Assembly (NCBI GenBank): GCA_029263555.1
Contig: JAJUFW010000239.1
Coordinates: 1-5,275 of the forward strand
Source: Alphaproteobacteria bacterium
Lineage (GTDB): Bacteria; Pseudomonadota; Alphaproteobacteria; DSM-16000; Inquilinaceae
Direction: 5' to 3'
Length of the DNA: 5,275 nucleotides
The translations under genes and the position numbers were made by a program. Every line of letters begins with the position of its first letter. The stretch's first letter is position 1. Of this stretch, positions 1 through 5,275 are shown in pieces. A model generated the notes under the pieces. It ran no database searches, had not been told where the DNA came from, and saw nothing but the letters and a program-made list of their open reading frames with translations.

Positions 1-1
1 C

Positions 2-196
2 ATCGATGTCGAGGACGGCCCGTCCCTCGAGATGGGGCCGTTCGAGGGCACGATGATCCCGAAGGGCAGGGTCCATTCCCCTATCGCGCTCGAGGACGAC
101 ACGGTGGTCGCCGTCTTCAACGTGGACGGCTTCCAGCACGTGTTTCGGGACGAGAACCCCGATCTCCGCGCCTTCTCGGAGGCCGACGCGAGGTGA
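2..196 (+). CDS. C-terminal part of a cupin-fold protein (5' end outside window)
   Basis: An open frame enters from the left edge and stops at TGA 194-196, giving the last 64 residues of a protein. The segment around residues 14-45 of the fragment (GPFEGTMIPKGRVHSP, then EDDTVVAVFNVDGF) resembles the closing strand pair of a cupin beta-barrel: a glycine-rich turn, a proline-glycine-type turn, a conserved His that is often a metal ligand, then a hydrophobic strand. The N-terminal cupin motif lies outside the window, so metal binding and enzymatic or sensory role cannot be judged. It lies on the same strand as the transporter genes, 79 bp before the tctC start, and could belong to the same transcription unit. 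The cupin assignment rests on one motif and is moderate. No specific function is proposed. Confidence 0.6.
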   Translation: MDVEDGPSLEMGPFEGTMIPKGRVHSPIALEDDTVVAVFNVDGFQHVFRDENPDLRAFSEADAR

Positions 197-243
197 TTTC
201 CCGCCGCGAACGCCCTTGAGAGAGCCGAAAGCTGCCCCTTCAG

Positions 244-270
244 GAACCAACAAGAACCAAGCAGAGGAGG
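244..270 (+). promoter_or_regulatory. tctC leader: A-rich GAACCAA direct repeat and strong ribosome binding site
   Basis: AGAGGAGG at 263-270 lies 5 nt before GTG 276 and is the strongest Shine-Dalgarno match near this gene. It decides the start over the upstream in-frame TTG at 216, which has no such site and would place a hydrophilic 20-residue extension before the signal peptide. Just upstream, GAACCAA occurs twice (244-250 and 254-260) with a 10-bp period. This makes an unusually A-rich leader in a GC-rich genome. The ribosome binding site is well supported. Any regulatory role of the repeat is inference. Confidence 0.7.
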
Positions 271-275
271 AAACA

Positions 276-1214
276 GTGCTTCTGAAGTCGTTGCGCATCA
301 CCGGCCTGGTCCTTGCCAGCGCCCTGGCCGCCTTCGCCGCGACCGCGGCCGACTATCCGGTGTCCTCGGTGCGCCTTCTCGTCCCGGCCAATCCCGGCGG
401 GTCGACCGACACGAATGCGCGTCTTTTCGCGGAATACTTTCAGCGCCATTCCAACAGCAATGTGGCGGTCGTCAACCAGGCCGCCGGCGGCGGGGTGGTC
501 GCGGCCCAGACGCTGGCGACCGCGCCGAAGGAGGGAAGCGTGCTCTACGTCTGGCACGCCGCTCTGCACACGACCAACGAGTTCGGCCAGTCGCCCTTCC
601 CCTATACGGCGTTCACGCCGCTTGCGACCACCGGCGACTACAACGACGTCTATGCCGTCCGGGCGGACGCCCCCTATTCGACCGTGCCGGAGTTGGTCGA
701 ATACGCCAAGGCCAACCCGGGCGAGGTGACGATCGGGTCCCAGTTCGGCGGTACCACGCAGATCAAGGGCCAGGCGTTGAACGTGGCCGCGGACGGGGCG
801 ATGCGGATCGTCGATGCGGGCGGAGAGTCCGACCGAATCACCGCGCTCCTCGGCGGGCAGGTCGACGTCATCAGCATGAGCGTCGCCAATGCCGTGCAGT
901 ATGCCGAAAGCGGCCAGCTGAAGGTGCTGGCGGTCATCAACAAGACCCCGGATCCGTTCGCCCCCGAGTGGCCGACCACCGTCTCGCAGGGCGTCGACAT
1001 CTCCTTCCCGCTCGCCTTCACCGTCTACGGGCCCGGAGACATGGATCCGGCGGCCGTCGAGGCGTTCGCGGCTGTTCTGGAGGAGATGGAGGCGGATCCC
1101 GAATACAAGGCGGCCCTTGAGAAGGCAAGCCAGGTTCCGGCGATCCGGGGGCCGGCCGAGACGGCTGAGTTCCTGAAGGCCGAGCTCGAATTCGTCCAGT
1201 CTCTCATCGACTGA
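276..1214 (+). CDS. tctC: TTT-family periplasmic solute-binding protein (TctC/Bug family)
   Basis: Extracytoplasmic receptor of a tripartite tricarboxylate transporter; it binds a carboxylated solute in the periplasm and delivers it to the TctBA membrane complex. The GTG start gives 312 aa, a normal length for the family. Residues 1-25 form a Sec signal peptide: Lys4 and Arg7, a hydrophobic core at 10-22, and cleavage after Ala24 or Ala25, just before DYP. The mature protein opens with the Bug-family pattern YP-x3-VRLLVP-x2-PGGSTD (27-45), whose PGGSTD loop and Asp45 belong to the ligand-contact region. A second glycine loop, AAGGGVVAA, lies at 69-77. AGGESD at 181-186 followed by LLGGQVD at 191-197 matches the conserved hinge and second-lobe region. 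tctB and tctA follow on the same strand. The substrate is not deducible; citrate, other di- or tricarboxylates and aromatic acids are all known for relatives. The family assignment is firm. Confidence 0.93.
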   Translation: MLLKSLRITGLVLASALAAFAATAADYPVSSVRLLVPANPGGSTDTNARLFAEYFQRHSNSNVAVVNQAAGGGVVAAQTLATAPKEGSVLYVWHAALHTTNEFGQSPFPYTAFTPLATTGDYNDVYAVRADAPYSTVPELVEYAKANPGEVTIGSQFGGTTQIKGQALNVAADGAMRIVDAGGESDRITALLGGQVDVISMSVANAVQYAESGQLKVLAVINKTPDPFAPEWPTTVSQGVDISFPLAFTVYGPGDMDPAAVEAFAAVLEEMEADPEYKAALEKASQVPAIRGPAETAEFLKAELEFVQSLID

Positions 1215-1224
1215 CGGTCGGAAA

Positions 1225-1266
1225 CATGGAGAGGTGCGGGCTCAAGCAGCCCGCCTCTCGTCCATG
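1225..1266 (+). other. Intercistronic stem-loop between tctC and tctB
   Basis: An imperfect inverted repeat starts ten bases after the tctC stop codon. CATGGA (1225-1230), GAGG (1231-1234) and CGGGCT (1237-1242) pair with AGCCCG (1248-1253), CCTC (1254-1257) and TCCATG (1261-1266). That makes 16 base pairs with a 2-nt bulge, a 3-nt bulge and a 5-nt loop (CAAGC). No T-run follows, and the tctB ribosome binding site begins 8 bases later, so a classic intrinsic terminator is unlikely. A hairpin here could protect the 3' end of tctC mRNA from exonucleases and allow more binding protein than membrane subunits. That role is known in other binding-protein transport operons and is inferred here. The pairing itself is directly visible. 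Confidence 0.75.
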
Positions 1267-1284
1267 GCATGACAGGAGGGATCG

Positions 1285-1779
1285 ATGATCGCGGATCGTT
1301 GGTTCGGCATTGCCTTCATCATGGTTGCGGCGGGAATGGCGCTTGCGACCATGCAGATCGAGACGCCCTTCGCCAGCCTGGGCGATCCCGGCCCGAAGCT
1401 GGTTCCTTTCATTCTTTCGGCCGGGCTCGGCCTTCTCGGGCTTCTTCTCGTTCTGCGCAGGCGGAAGCGGGCAGAGGCTTCCGTTTCCGAACCCGGCGGG
1501 CAATCGACGGAAGGCGGGGTCGAGATGCTCGCGCCGCCGTCGGGGCCTGTCCAGACGGCGCTCGCCGTCGCGTTCGTCGCCTATATCGCCTTCTTCGAGC
1601 GCCTGGGCTTCACGCTCGCGACATTCATGTTCCTCGTGGTTGCCATGGTGCTGCTTGCCCCCCGCACGCCGCGCAGCATCGTCGTCAGCGTCGGATTGTC
1701 TGCCGCGTTGACGCTGGCCGTCGGCGGCTTCCTTGCCGGCGTGATCGGCGTTCCCCTCCCCGGTGTCCTGGTCCCCTGA
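1285..1779 (+). CDS. tctB: TTT-family small membrane subunit TctB
   Basis: Small, poorly conserved integral-membrane subunit of the tripartite tricarboxylate transporter; it works with TctA in the inner membrane. The protein is 164 aa, within the usual 140-180 range. ATG 1285 is preceded by AGGAGG at 1274-1279 with 5-nt spacing. Hydrophobic segments are visible at about residues 7-24, 39-57, 91-105, 109-125 and 131-155. The last two probably form the closing helices. A charged, disordered-looking loop (58-88, beginning RRRKR) separates the second and third segments. GDPGPKLVPFILSAGL at 33-48 corresponds to the family's Gly-Pro-rich motif before helix 2, and the VPLPGVL ending (156-162) is typical. 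It lies between tctC and tctA, and its stop codon is one base before the tctA ATG. Sequence similarity within TctB is low, so the call rests on topology, motifs and position, which all agree. Confidence 0.9.
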   Translation: MIADRWFGIAFIMVAAGMALATMQIETPFASLGDPGPKLVPFILSAGLGLLGLLLVLRRRKRAEASVSEPGGQSTEGGVEMLAPPSGPVQTALAVAFVAYIAFFERLGFTLATFMFLVVAMVLLAPRTPRSIVVSVGLSAALTLAVGGFLAGVIGVPLPGVLVP

Positions 1780-1780
1780 C

Positions 1781-3274
1781 ATGATTCAGCTCGCCCTCGA
1801 AAACGTGGCCCAGCTGGCGGATCCTCTGACTCTGCTGATCCTGCTGTCCGGCCTGCTGCTCGGCCTCTTCTTCGGCGCGTTGCCAGGATTGAGCGCGACC
1901 ATGGCCGTGGCGATCCTACTGCCGCTCACCTTCGCGATGGACCCGGACACGGGCATCGCCATGCTGGTGGCCGCCTATATCGGCGGCGTCTCGGGGGGCC
2001 TCGTCGCTGCAACGCTCCTGCGTATTCCGGGCACGCCGTCGTCGATCGCAACGACCTTCGACGCCTATCCCCTGGCGCAGAAGGGAGAGGCCACCAAGGC
2101 GCTGGCCACCGGCATGATCGCGAGCGCCGTCGGCGGGATGATCAGCCTCATCGTCGTCGTCGCGTTCGCGCCGATGCTGGCCCGGGTCGCCATCCGTTTC
2201 GGTGCCCATGAATATGCCACGCTGACGCTCGCGGCGCTGATGCTGGTCATCGTCCTGTCCCAGGCGGACCTGGTCAAAGGCCTGGCCTCGGCGTTCCTCG
2301 GCCTGGCGGTCGCATCGGTCGGGTTCGCTCCGATCGGCGCGACGCCGCGGCTCAGCTTCGGCGTCATCGACCTCATGGCCGGCGTGGGCATCGTGCCGTT
2401 CATGGTCGGCCTCTTCGCCATCTCGCAGCTTCTCCGCGATGTGACGGAGAGCTCCATAAAGATCCGCCAGAACTTCAACATCCGCGGTACCGGCGTCCGG
2501 CTTTCCGAGTTCGTCGCGAATATCGGGAACATGCTGCGCTCGATCGCCATCGGGATCGGAGTCGGGGTTCTCCCCGGCGTCGGCGGTTCCGTCTCGAACC
2601 TCATCGCCTATGGCGCGGCCCGGCAGGCATCGAAGCGCCCGGAAGAGTTCGGCAAGGGCGCCCTTGCCGGCGTCTACGCATCGGAGAGTGCCAACAATGC
2701 GAGTGTCGGCGGGGCGATATTGCCGCTGATCACCCTTGGCATACCCGGGGACGGCGTGACGGCGATCCTGATCGGCGGATTCACGGTCCACGGCCTGCAG
2801 CCCGGACCGATGCTGTTCCAGAACGCGCCCGACGTGGTGGCGATGATCTATGCCGCCTTCTTCGTCTCCACAATCATCCTGCTGGCCGTGCAGCTCGGAA
2901 CCATCAGGCTGTTCCCGAAGGTGCTCCTCGTCCCCCGGCACTATCTGCTGCCGATCCTTGCGATGCTGATGGTGGTCGGGACCTATGCGGCAGGCAATCG
3001 GCTGTTCGATGTCTGGCTCATGCTGGGCTTCGGCATCGTCGGATATTTGTTCGAGCGGTACGGGTTCCCGCTCGCGCCCATGGTCCTCGGCTTCGTCCTC
3101 GGCCCGATCTTCGAGACGAATCTGCGCCGCGCCCTGATGTATGCCGAAGGCGACCTGACGTCCTTCGTGACGCGGCCGATCTCGGGCGTCATGCTGGCGC
3201 TGGCCGTCGTCCTTCTGGTCTATGGCGTGATGTCGTTGCTGCGTTCCGGGGAACGCCGGCCCGTCGAATCCTGA
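1781..3274 (+). CDS. tctA: TTT-family large membrane subunit TctA
   Basis: Large transmembrane permease subunit that carries the translocation path of the tripartite tricarboxylate transporter and couples solute uptake to an ion gradient. The protein is 497 aa from ATG 1781, the usual family length of about 500, and is strongly hydrophobic throughout. Both signature halves are intact. The first has GALPGLSAT (32-40), a glycine-rich GGVSGG (68-73) and RIPGTPSS (81-88). The second has GVLPGVGG (262-269), ESANNAS (302-308), GIPGDG (320-325) and HGLQPGP (337-343). The paired LPG motifs reflect the family's internal duplication. No good Shine-Dalgarno site precedes the ATG, and the gene starts one base after the tctB stop, so translation is probably coupled. 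An in-frame GTG at 1763 would add six residues and overlap tctB; it also lacks a ribosome site. No regulatory two-component pair (TctDE type) is visible in the window. Confidence 0.95.
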   Translation: MIQLALENVAQLADPLTLLILLSGLLLGLFFGALPGLSATMAVAILLPLTFAMDPDTGIAMLVAAYIGGVSGGLVAATLLRIPGTPSSIATTFDAYPLAQKGEATKALATGMIASAVGGMISLIVVVAFAPMLARVAIRFGAHEYATLTLAALMLVIVLSQADLVKGLASAFLGLAVASVGFAPIGATPRLSFGVIDLMAGVGIVPFMVGLFAISQLLRDVTESSIKIRQNFNIRGTGVRLSEFVANIGNMLRSIAIGIGVGVLPGVGGSVSNLIAYGAARQASKRPEEFGKGALAGVYASESANNASVGGAILPLITLGIPGDGVTAILIGGFTVHGLQPGPMLFQNAPDVVAMIYAAFFVSTIILLAVQLGTIRLFPKVLLVPRHYLLPILAMLMVVGTYAAGNRLFDVWLMLGFGIVGYLFERYGFPLAPMVLGFVLGPIFETNLRRALMYAEGDLTSFVTRPISGVMLALAVVLLVYGVMSLLRSGERRPVES

Positions 3275-3429
3275 GGAATTCTCGAGCTGCGCGAGCCGGC
3301 GGGCCTCGATGAGCATAGGCAGCCGGCGGCGGACTGCCGTCGTCCGCCGGGCGATTGGCCGTGCCGCCAGATGGAAACGGAGGCTGGGGTTCCGGCGGTG
3401 CGCCTCAGGAAGCTTCCGATCTCGCTGCG
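3275..3429. other. Convergent intergenic region with GC-rich inverted repeats
   Basis: This 155-bp gap lies between the ends of the tctA and sigma-factor genes, which point at each other. I see no credible gene in it. CGGCGGA (3327-3333) and TCCGCCG (3343-3349) form a perfect 7-bp stem with a 9-nt loop. An alternative pairing, CCGGCGG (3323-3329) with CCGCCGG (3344-3350), is also possible. No T-run follows on either strand, so this is at best a weak candidate for a bidirectional transcription end. GC-rich sequence produces such repeats easily by chance. Confidence 0.3.
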
Positions 3430-4416
3430 TTACCCGTCTCGCCGCGGGTTTCCGGGACAACCGGCACGGGACCATTCGACCGACGGCGGCATCGTGCCCA
3501 CGGCGTGATGAGACCGCCAGGCGTCTTCCTTTCGCCCGGAAGCGGGGCGCAATGGATCGCGCACGCCCTTCAGCTTCTCGGGATTCAGCACACGCATGAC
3601 GGACAGGATGCGATGGCCATCGGTCTCGAACGCCGTCACGGCGTAGACCTGCCCGGCGCGATAGAGTGCGAGCCCGATCTCGCCATTGACCAATACGGGC
3701 CGGATCGACGGCCGGCCCTCCAGCTTGCCCATGACGCCGACCTCCAACCGAGCGATGCGCCGGGCGCCCTCCACGGGTCGAAGCGCGGCCCAGACCTTGC
3801 CCCCGCCGTCGCTCGTGAAAACCGCGTCGGGGGCAAGCAGCTCCGCGATCCGTTCGGCATCCCGTTCCTGAACCGCCCGCATGTACCGGTCGACCAGGGA
3901 ACGGTGCACGGTCGGCGAGACTTCGAAACGCGGCCTGTCCCGTCGCACCCTTTCCCGCGCGCGGTGGACGATCTGGCGACAGGCCGCCTCGCTTTTCGCC
4001 AAGGCCGCGGCAATCTCGGGATAGCCGCAGTCGAAGACCTCGCGCATCAGAAAGGCCGCGCGCTCCTCCGGCGAAAGCCGCTCGAGCACCATCATCAGCG
4101 CCATAGACAGGTCGGAAGCGCGTTCGGCCGTCCGGTCCGGCGCCGTCTCTTCGCTGACGAGCGGCTCGGGCAGCCATGGACCGACATAGGCCTCGCGCTC
4201 GGCGGTTACCGCCCGCAGCCGGTCGATGCAGATGCGGGACAGCGTGGTCACCAGCCACGCCTCTTGCGACCTGACCTCGGAGGGGGCCGAACGATACCAG
4301 CGCAGGAAGGCCTCCTGCACCGCATCCTCGGCATCCTGCCATGCGCCCAGCATGCGATAGGCAAGACCGAAGAGGCGCGGCCTCAGTTTCTCGATGTCCA
4401 GTGCTGTGACCGGCAC
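3430..4416 (-). CDS. ECF41-type (SigJ-like) RNA polymerase sigma factor with fused SnoaL-like C-terminal domain
   Basis: Extracytoplasmic-function sigma factor that directs RNA polymerase to a small set of promoters; ECF41 members are controlled by a fused C-terminal domain instead of a separate anti-sigma factor. From GTG 4416 it is 328 aa. Sigma region 2 runs from about residue 12 to 70 (RPRLFGLAYRMLG 12-24, DAEDAVQEAFLRW 28-40, TLSRICIDRLR 58-68). The linker contains the ECF41 signature WLPEPL (81-86). Region 4 spans about 103-160 (LSPEERAAFLMREVF 114-128, GYPEIAAALAKS 131-142 as helix-turn-helix). A SnoaL-like domain follows from about 169 to 285, with the diagnostic DGGGK (203-207) and NPEKL (278-282) motifs. 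Some 40 residues extend past NPEKL to TAA, longer than usual. ATG 4446 is an alternative start (338 aa). GTG 4416 fits family N-termini better, has GGGAG (4431-4427) upstream, and leaves room for a leader after the proposed promoter. The epimerase gene is divergent. Confidence 0.92.
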   Translation of the reverse strand: MPVTALDIEKLRPRLFGLAYRMLGAWQDAEDAVQEAFLRWYRSAPSEVRSQEAWLVTTLSRICIDRLRAVTAEREAYVGPWLPEPLVSEETAPDRTAERASDLSMALMMVLERLSPEERAAFLMREVFDCGYPEIAAALAKSEAACRQIVHRARERVRRDRPRFEVSPTVHRSLVDRYMRAVQERDAERIAELLAPDAVFTSDGGGKVWAALRPVEGARRIARLEVGVMGKLEGRPSIRPVLVNGEIGLALYRAGQVYAVTAFETDGHRILSVMRVLNPEKLKGVRDPLRPASGRKEDAWRSHHAVGTMPPSVEWSRAGCPGNPRRDG

Positions 4417-4450
4417 GGCAGGCGATCTCCCGACGGCATATCCCATGATA

Positions 4451-4477
4451 GACGGCCAAGCCCTACCCGCCGTGACA
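4451..4477 (-). promoter_or_regulatory. Putative ECF41-type promoter driving the sigma-factor gene (autoregulation)
   Basis: Read on the minus strand, TGTCACG (4477-4471) is followed by 16 bases and then CGTC (4454-4451). This matches the ECF41 promoter pattern as I know it from published work (TGTCACA, 16-bp spacer, CGTC) in 10 of 11 specified bases and in spacing. The expected transcription start, a few bases past CGTC, falls at or near ATG 4446. The message would then either be leaderless from 4446 or start translation at GTG 4416. The motif is seen directly; its use by this sigma factor is inferred from the gene neighbourhood. Confidence 0.72.
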
Positions 4478-4486
4478 GTACAGGCG

Positions 4487-4534
4487 GATTTTCCCGCAGC
4501 AACCCCTCGGGTGTCGGCCTGCGTCGCGAAAATC
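4487..4534. repeat. 7-bp inverted repeat GATTTTC / GAAAATC between the divergent promoters
   Basis: GATTTTC at 4487-4493 and GAAAATC at 4528-4534 are perfect inverted copies separated by 34 bp. Seen from each promoter, the same GAAAATC lies 9 or 10 bp upstream of its -35 element, and in both cases exactly 32 bp separate it from the CGTC of the -10 region. The A/T-rich arms stand out against the GC-rich surroundings. They could be UP-element-like contacts for the RNA polymerase alpha subunit or half-sites for an accessory regulator. Both readings are inference. Confidence 0.5.
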
Positions 4535-4544
4535 TTCGGCCGGG

Positions 4545-4570
4545 CGTCACAATCGCTTCGTTCCGCCGTC
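4545..4570 (+). promoter_or_regulatory. Putative ECF41-type promoter driving the epimerase gene
   Basis: CGTCACA (4545-4551), a 15-bp spacer and CGTC (4567-4570) closely match the ECF41 pattern, with one base changed in the -35 element and the spacer one base shorter. The -10 surroundings, CCGTCTTTC, match CCGTCTATC of the opposite-facing promoter at 8 of 9 positions. Transcription would begin roughly 55 nt before the epimerase ATG at 4632. This is weaker than the minus-strand site on its own, but the shared flanks support it. Confidence 0.62.
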
Positions 4571-4631
4571 TTTCCGAAACGTGGGCGGGCTTTCGCCTGA
4601 GGATGTTTCAAGCGCTGTGAAGGATCATGGA

Positions 4632-5275
4632 ATGACGGCCAAGGTATTTCTTGCGGGTGCCACCGGCGCGATCGGCAGCCAGCTCGTACCGCTTCTGGTC
4701 GAGGCGGGCTATCGCGTCTTCGGCTCCACCCGCTCAAGGGACAAGGCGCCCGACCTGGAAAATGCCGGTGCGGAGCCGGTCGTGCTCGACGTCTTCGATG
4801 CTGCGGCGGTCGATACGGCGTTCTCGCGCGTGCGTCCGGAAATCCTTATCCATATGCTGACCGACCTGCCGAAGGATCTGAATCCGGAGGCCATGGTCGA
4901 GGGGAAGCTGCGCAACGCCCGCATCTGGACGGAAGGGACGCGCAACCTGATCGCGGCTGCCAAGGGGGCGGGAACCCGGCGCGCCATTGCGCAGAGCCTC
5001 GCCTGGTTCTATGCCCCAGGTCCCCGACCCCATGGGGAAGACGACCCGCTCGGCACGACGGATGCCGGCCAGCAGGTCGTCCTCGAAGCGGTCATGGCGC
5101 TGGAGCGCATGGTGCTCGACTCGCCGCCGCTCCGGGGAACCGTGTTGCGCTACGGCCTGCTTTACGGACCGGGCACGAGCAGCGCTGTCCCCCAAGGCGC
5201 ATGCACCCTGCATGTCGAGGCCGCCGCACAGGCCGCCCTGCTGGCGATCAGGAAGGAAGCACCGGGCATCTTTAA
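4632..5275 (+). CDS. NAD(P)-dependent epimerase/dehydratase-like protein (3' end outside window)
   Basis: An atypical or extended short-chain dehydrogenase-type protein; the first 214 codons are in the window and the frame is open to the right edge. AAGGA (4620-4624) lies 7 nt before ATG 4632. Residues 4-15 (KVFLAGATGAIG) form the first Rossmann strand and the GxxGxxG dinucleotide-binding loop. STRSRDK at 32-38 places Arg34 after strand 2, which favours NADP(H), and LDV at 52-54 is the usual adenine-contact site. SLAWFYAPG (122-130) and RYGLLYGPG (173-181) are the conserved later motifs of this family. The canonical Tyr-x3-Lys active-site pair is not visible; Tyr127 is followed by Pro131. The substrate is unknown. 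Divergent pairing with an ECF41 sigma factor, and a matching promoter, suggest it is the sigma factor's target. The final residues (HVEAAAQAALLAI then APGIF) show the expected domain continuing. Confidence 0.88.
   Translation, partial: MTAKVFLAGATGAIGSQLVPLLVEAGYRVFGSTRSRDKAPDLENAGAEPVVLDVFDAAAVDTAFSRVRPEILIHMLTDLPKDLNPEAMVEGKLRNARIWTEGTRNLIAAAKGAGTRRAIAQSLAWFYAPGPRPHGEDDPLGTTDAGQQVVLEAVMALERMVLDSPPLRGTVLRYGLLYGPGTSSAVPQGACTLHVEAAAQAALLAIRKEAPGIF

Noticed and set aside
216..244. TTGAGA-N17-TTCAGG as a housekeeping promoter for tctC
   Set aside because: The -10 match is poor and lacks the expected A/T pattern. It is not distinguishable from chance in this sequence.
216..275. Upstream TTG start for tctC adding 20 residues
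   Set aside because: It would bury the signal peptide behind a charged leader and ignore the strong AGAGGAGG placed 5 nt before GTG 276.
1763..1780. Upstream GTG start for tctA that overlaps tctB
   Set aside because: It has no ribosome binding site and adds a non-hydrophobic MSWSPD stretch. ATG 1781, directly after the tctB stop, fits coupled translation and the usual family length.
3323..3350. GC-rich inverted repeat after tctA as an intrinsic terminator
   Set aside because: The stem is only 7 bp and no T-run follows on either strand. It is kept only as a weak note on the intergenic region.
1916..4459. Very long open frame (847 codons) on the minus strand, opposite tctA and overlapping the sigma gene in another frame
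   Set aside because: The translation is rich in Arg, Asp, Glu, His and Gln with no domain or membrane pattern. It runs antisense to a well-motifed TctA and then out of frame through the sigma gene, as expected for a shadow of GC-biased codons.
4394..4600. 68-codon plus-strand frame across the divergent promoter region
   Set aside because: It overlaps the sigma start and both proposed promoters, shows no motif, and has no clear ribosome site. It is probably chance.
3355..4620. 421-codon open frame on the plus strand opposite the sigma factor
   Set aside because: It is a complementary-frame shadow of the ECF41 gene, with no recognisable motifs and low-complexity charged composition. The opposite strand carries multiple conserved sigma motifs.

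Overview
The window is GC-rich (I judge it well above 60% by eye), has strong GC bias at third codon positions, and uses clear Shine-Dalgarno sites. Together with the gene families present, this suggests a proteobacterium, most likely an alphaproteobacterium. That placement is inference. The DNA looks chromosomal and functionally ordinary on the left, with a more interesting self-contained regulatory module on the right.

Left part (1-3274, all on +): the tail of a small cupin-fold protein is followed by a complete tripartite tricarboxylate transporter (TTT) operon in the order tctC (periplasmic solute-binding protein), tctB (small membrane subunit), tctA (large membrane subunit). TctC would capture an organic acid in the periplasm and TctBA would import it with an ion gradient. 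The actual substrate cannot be read from the sequence. A strong imperfect stem-loop sits between tctC and tctB, and tctB and tctA are separated by one base, which suggests translational coupling.

Middle (3275-3429): a convergent intergenic gap with small GC-rich inverted repeats and no gene.

Right part (3430-5275): a divergent pair. On the minus strand is an ECF sigma factor of the ECF41 (SigJ-like) type, with sigma-2 and sigma-4 regions fused to a SnoaL-like C-terminal domain. On the plus strand is an NAD(P)-dependent epimerase/dehydratase-like protein, cut off by the window end. ECF41 factors are known to sit beside carboxymuconolactone decarboxylase, oxidoreductase or epimerase genes and to recognise promoters resembling TGTCACA-N16-CGTC. 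Both sides of the 215-bp divergent gap carry such a motif, one facing each gene, so the sigma factor probably controls itself and the epimerase. The two promoters also share an upstream GAAAATC exactly 32 bp from the CGTC element and a CCGTCT-T/A-TC core. This mirrored architecture is the most notable signal in the window. The sigma factor also carries about 40 extra residues after its conserved NPEKL motif.
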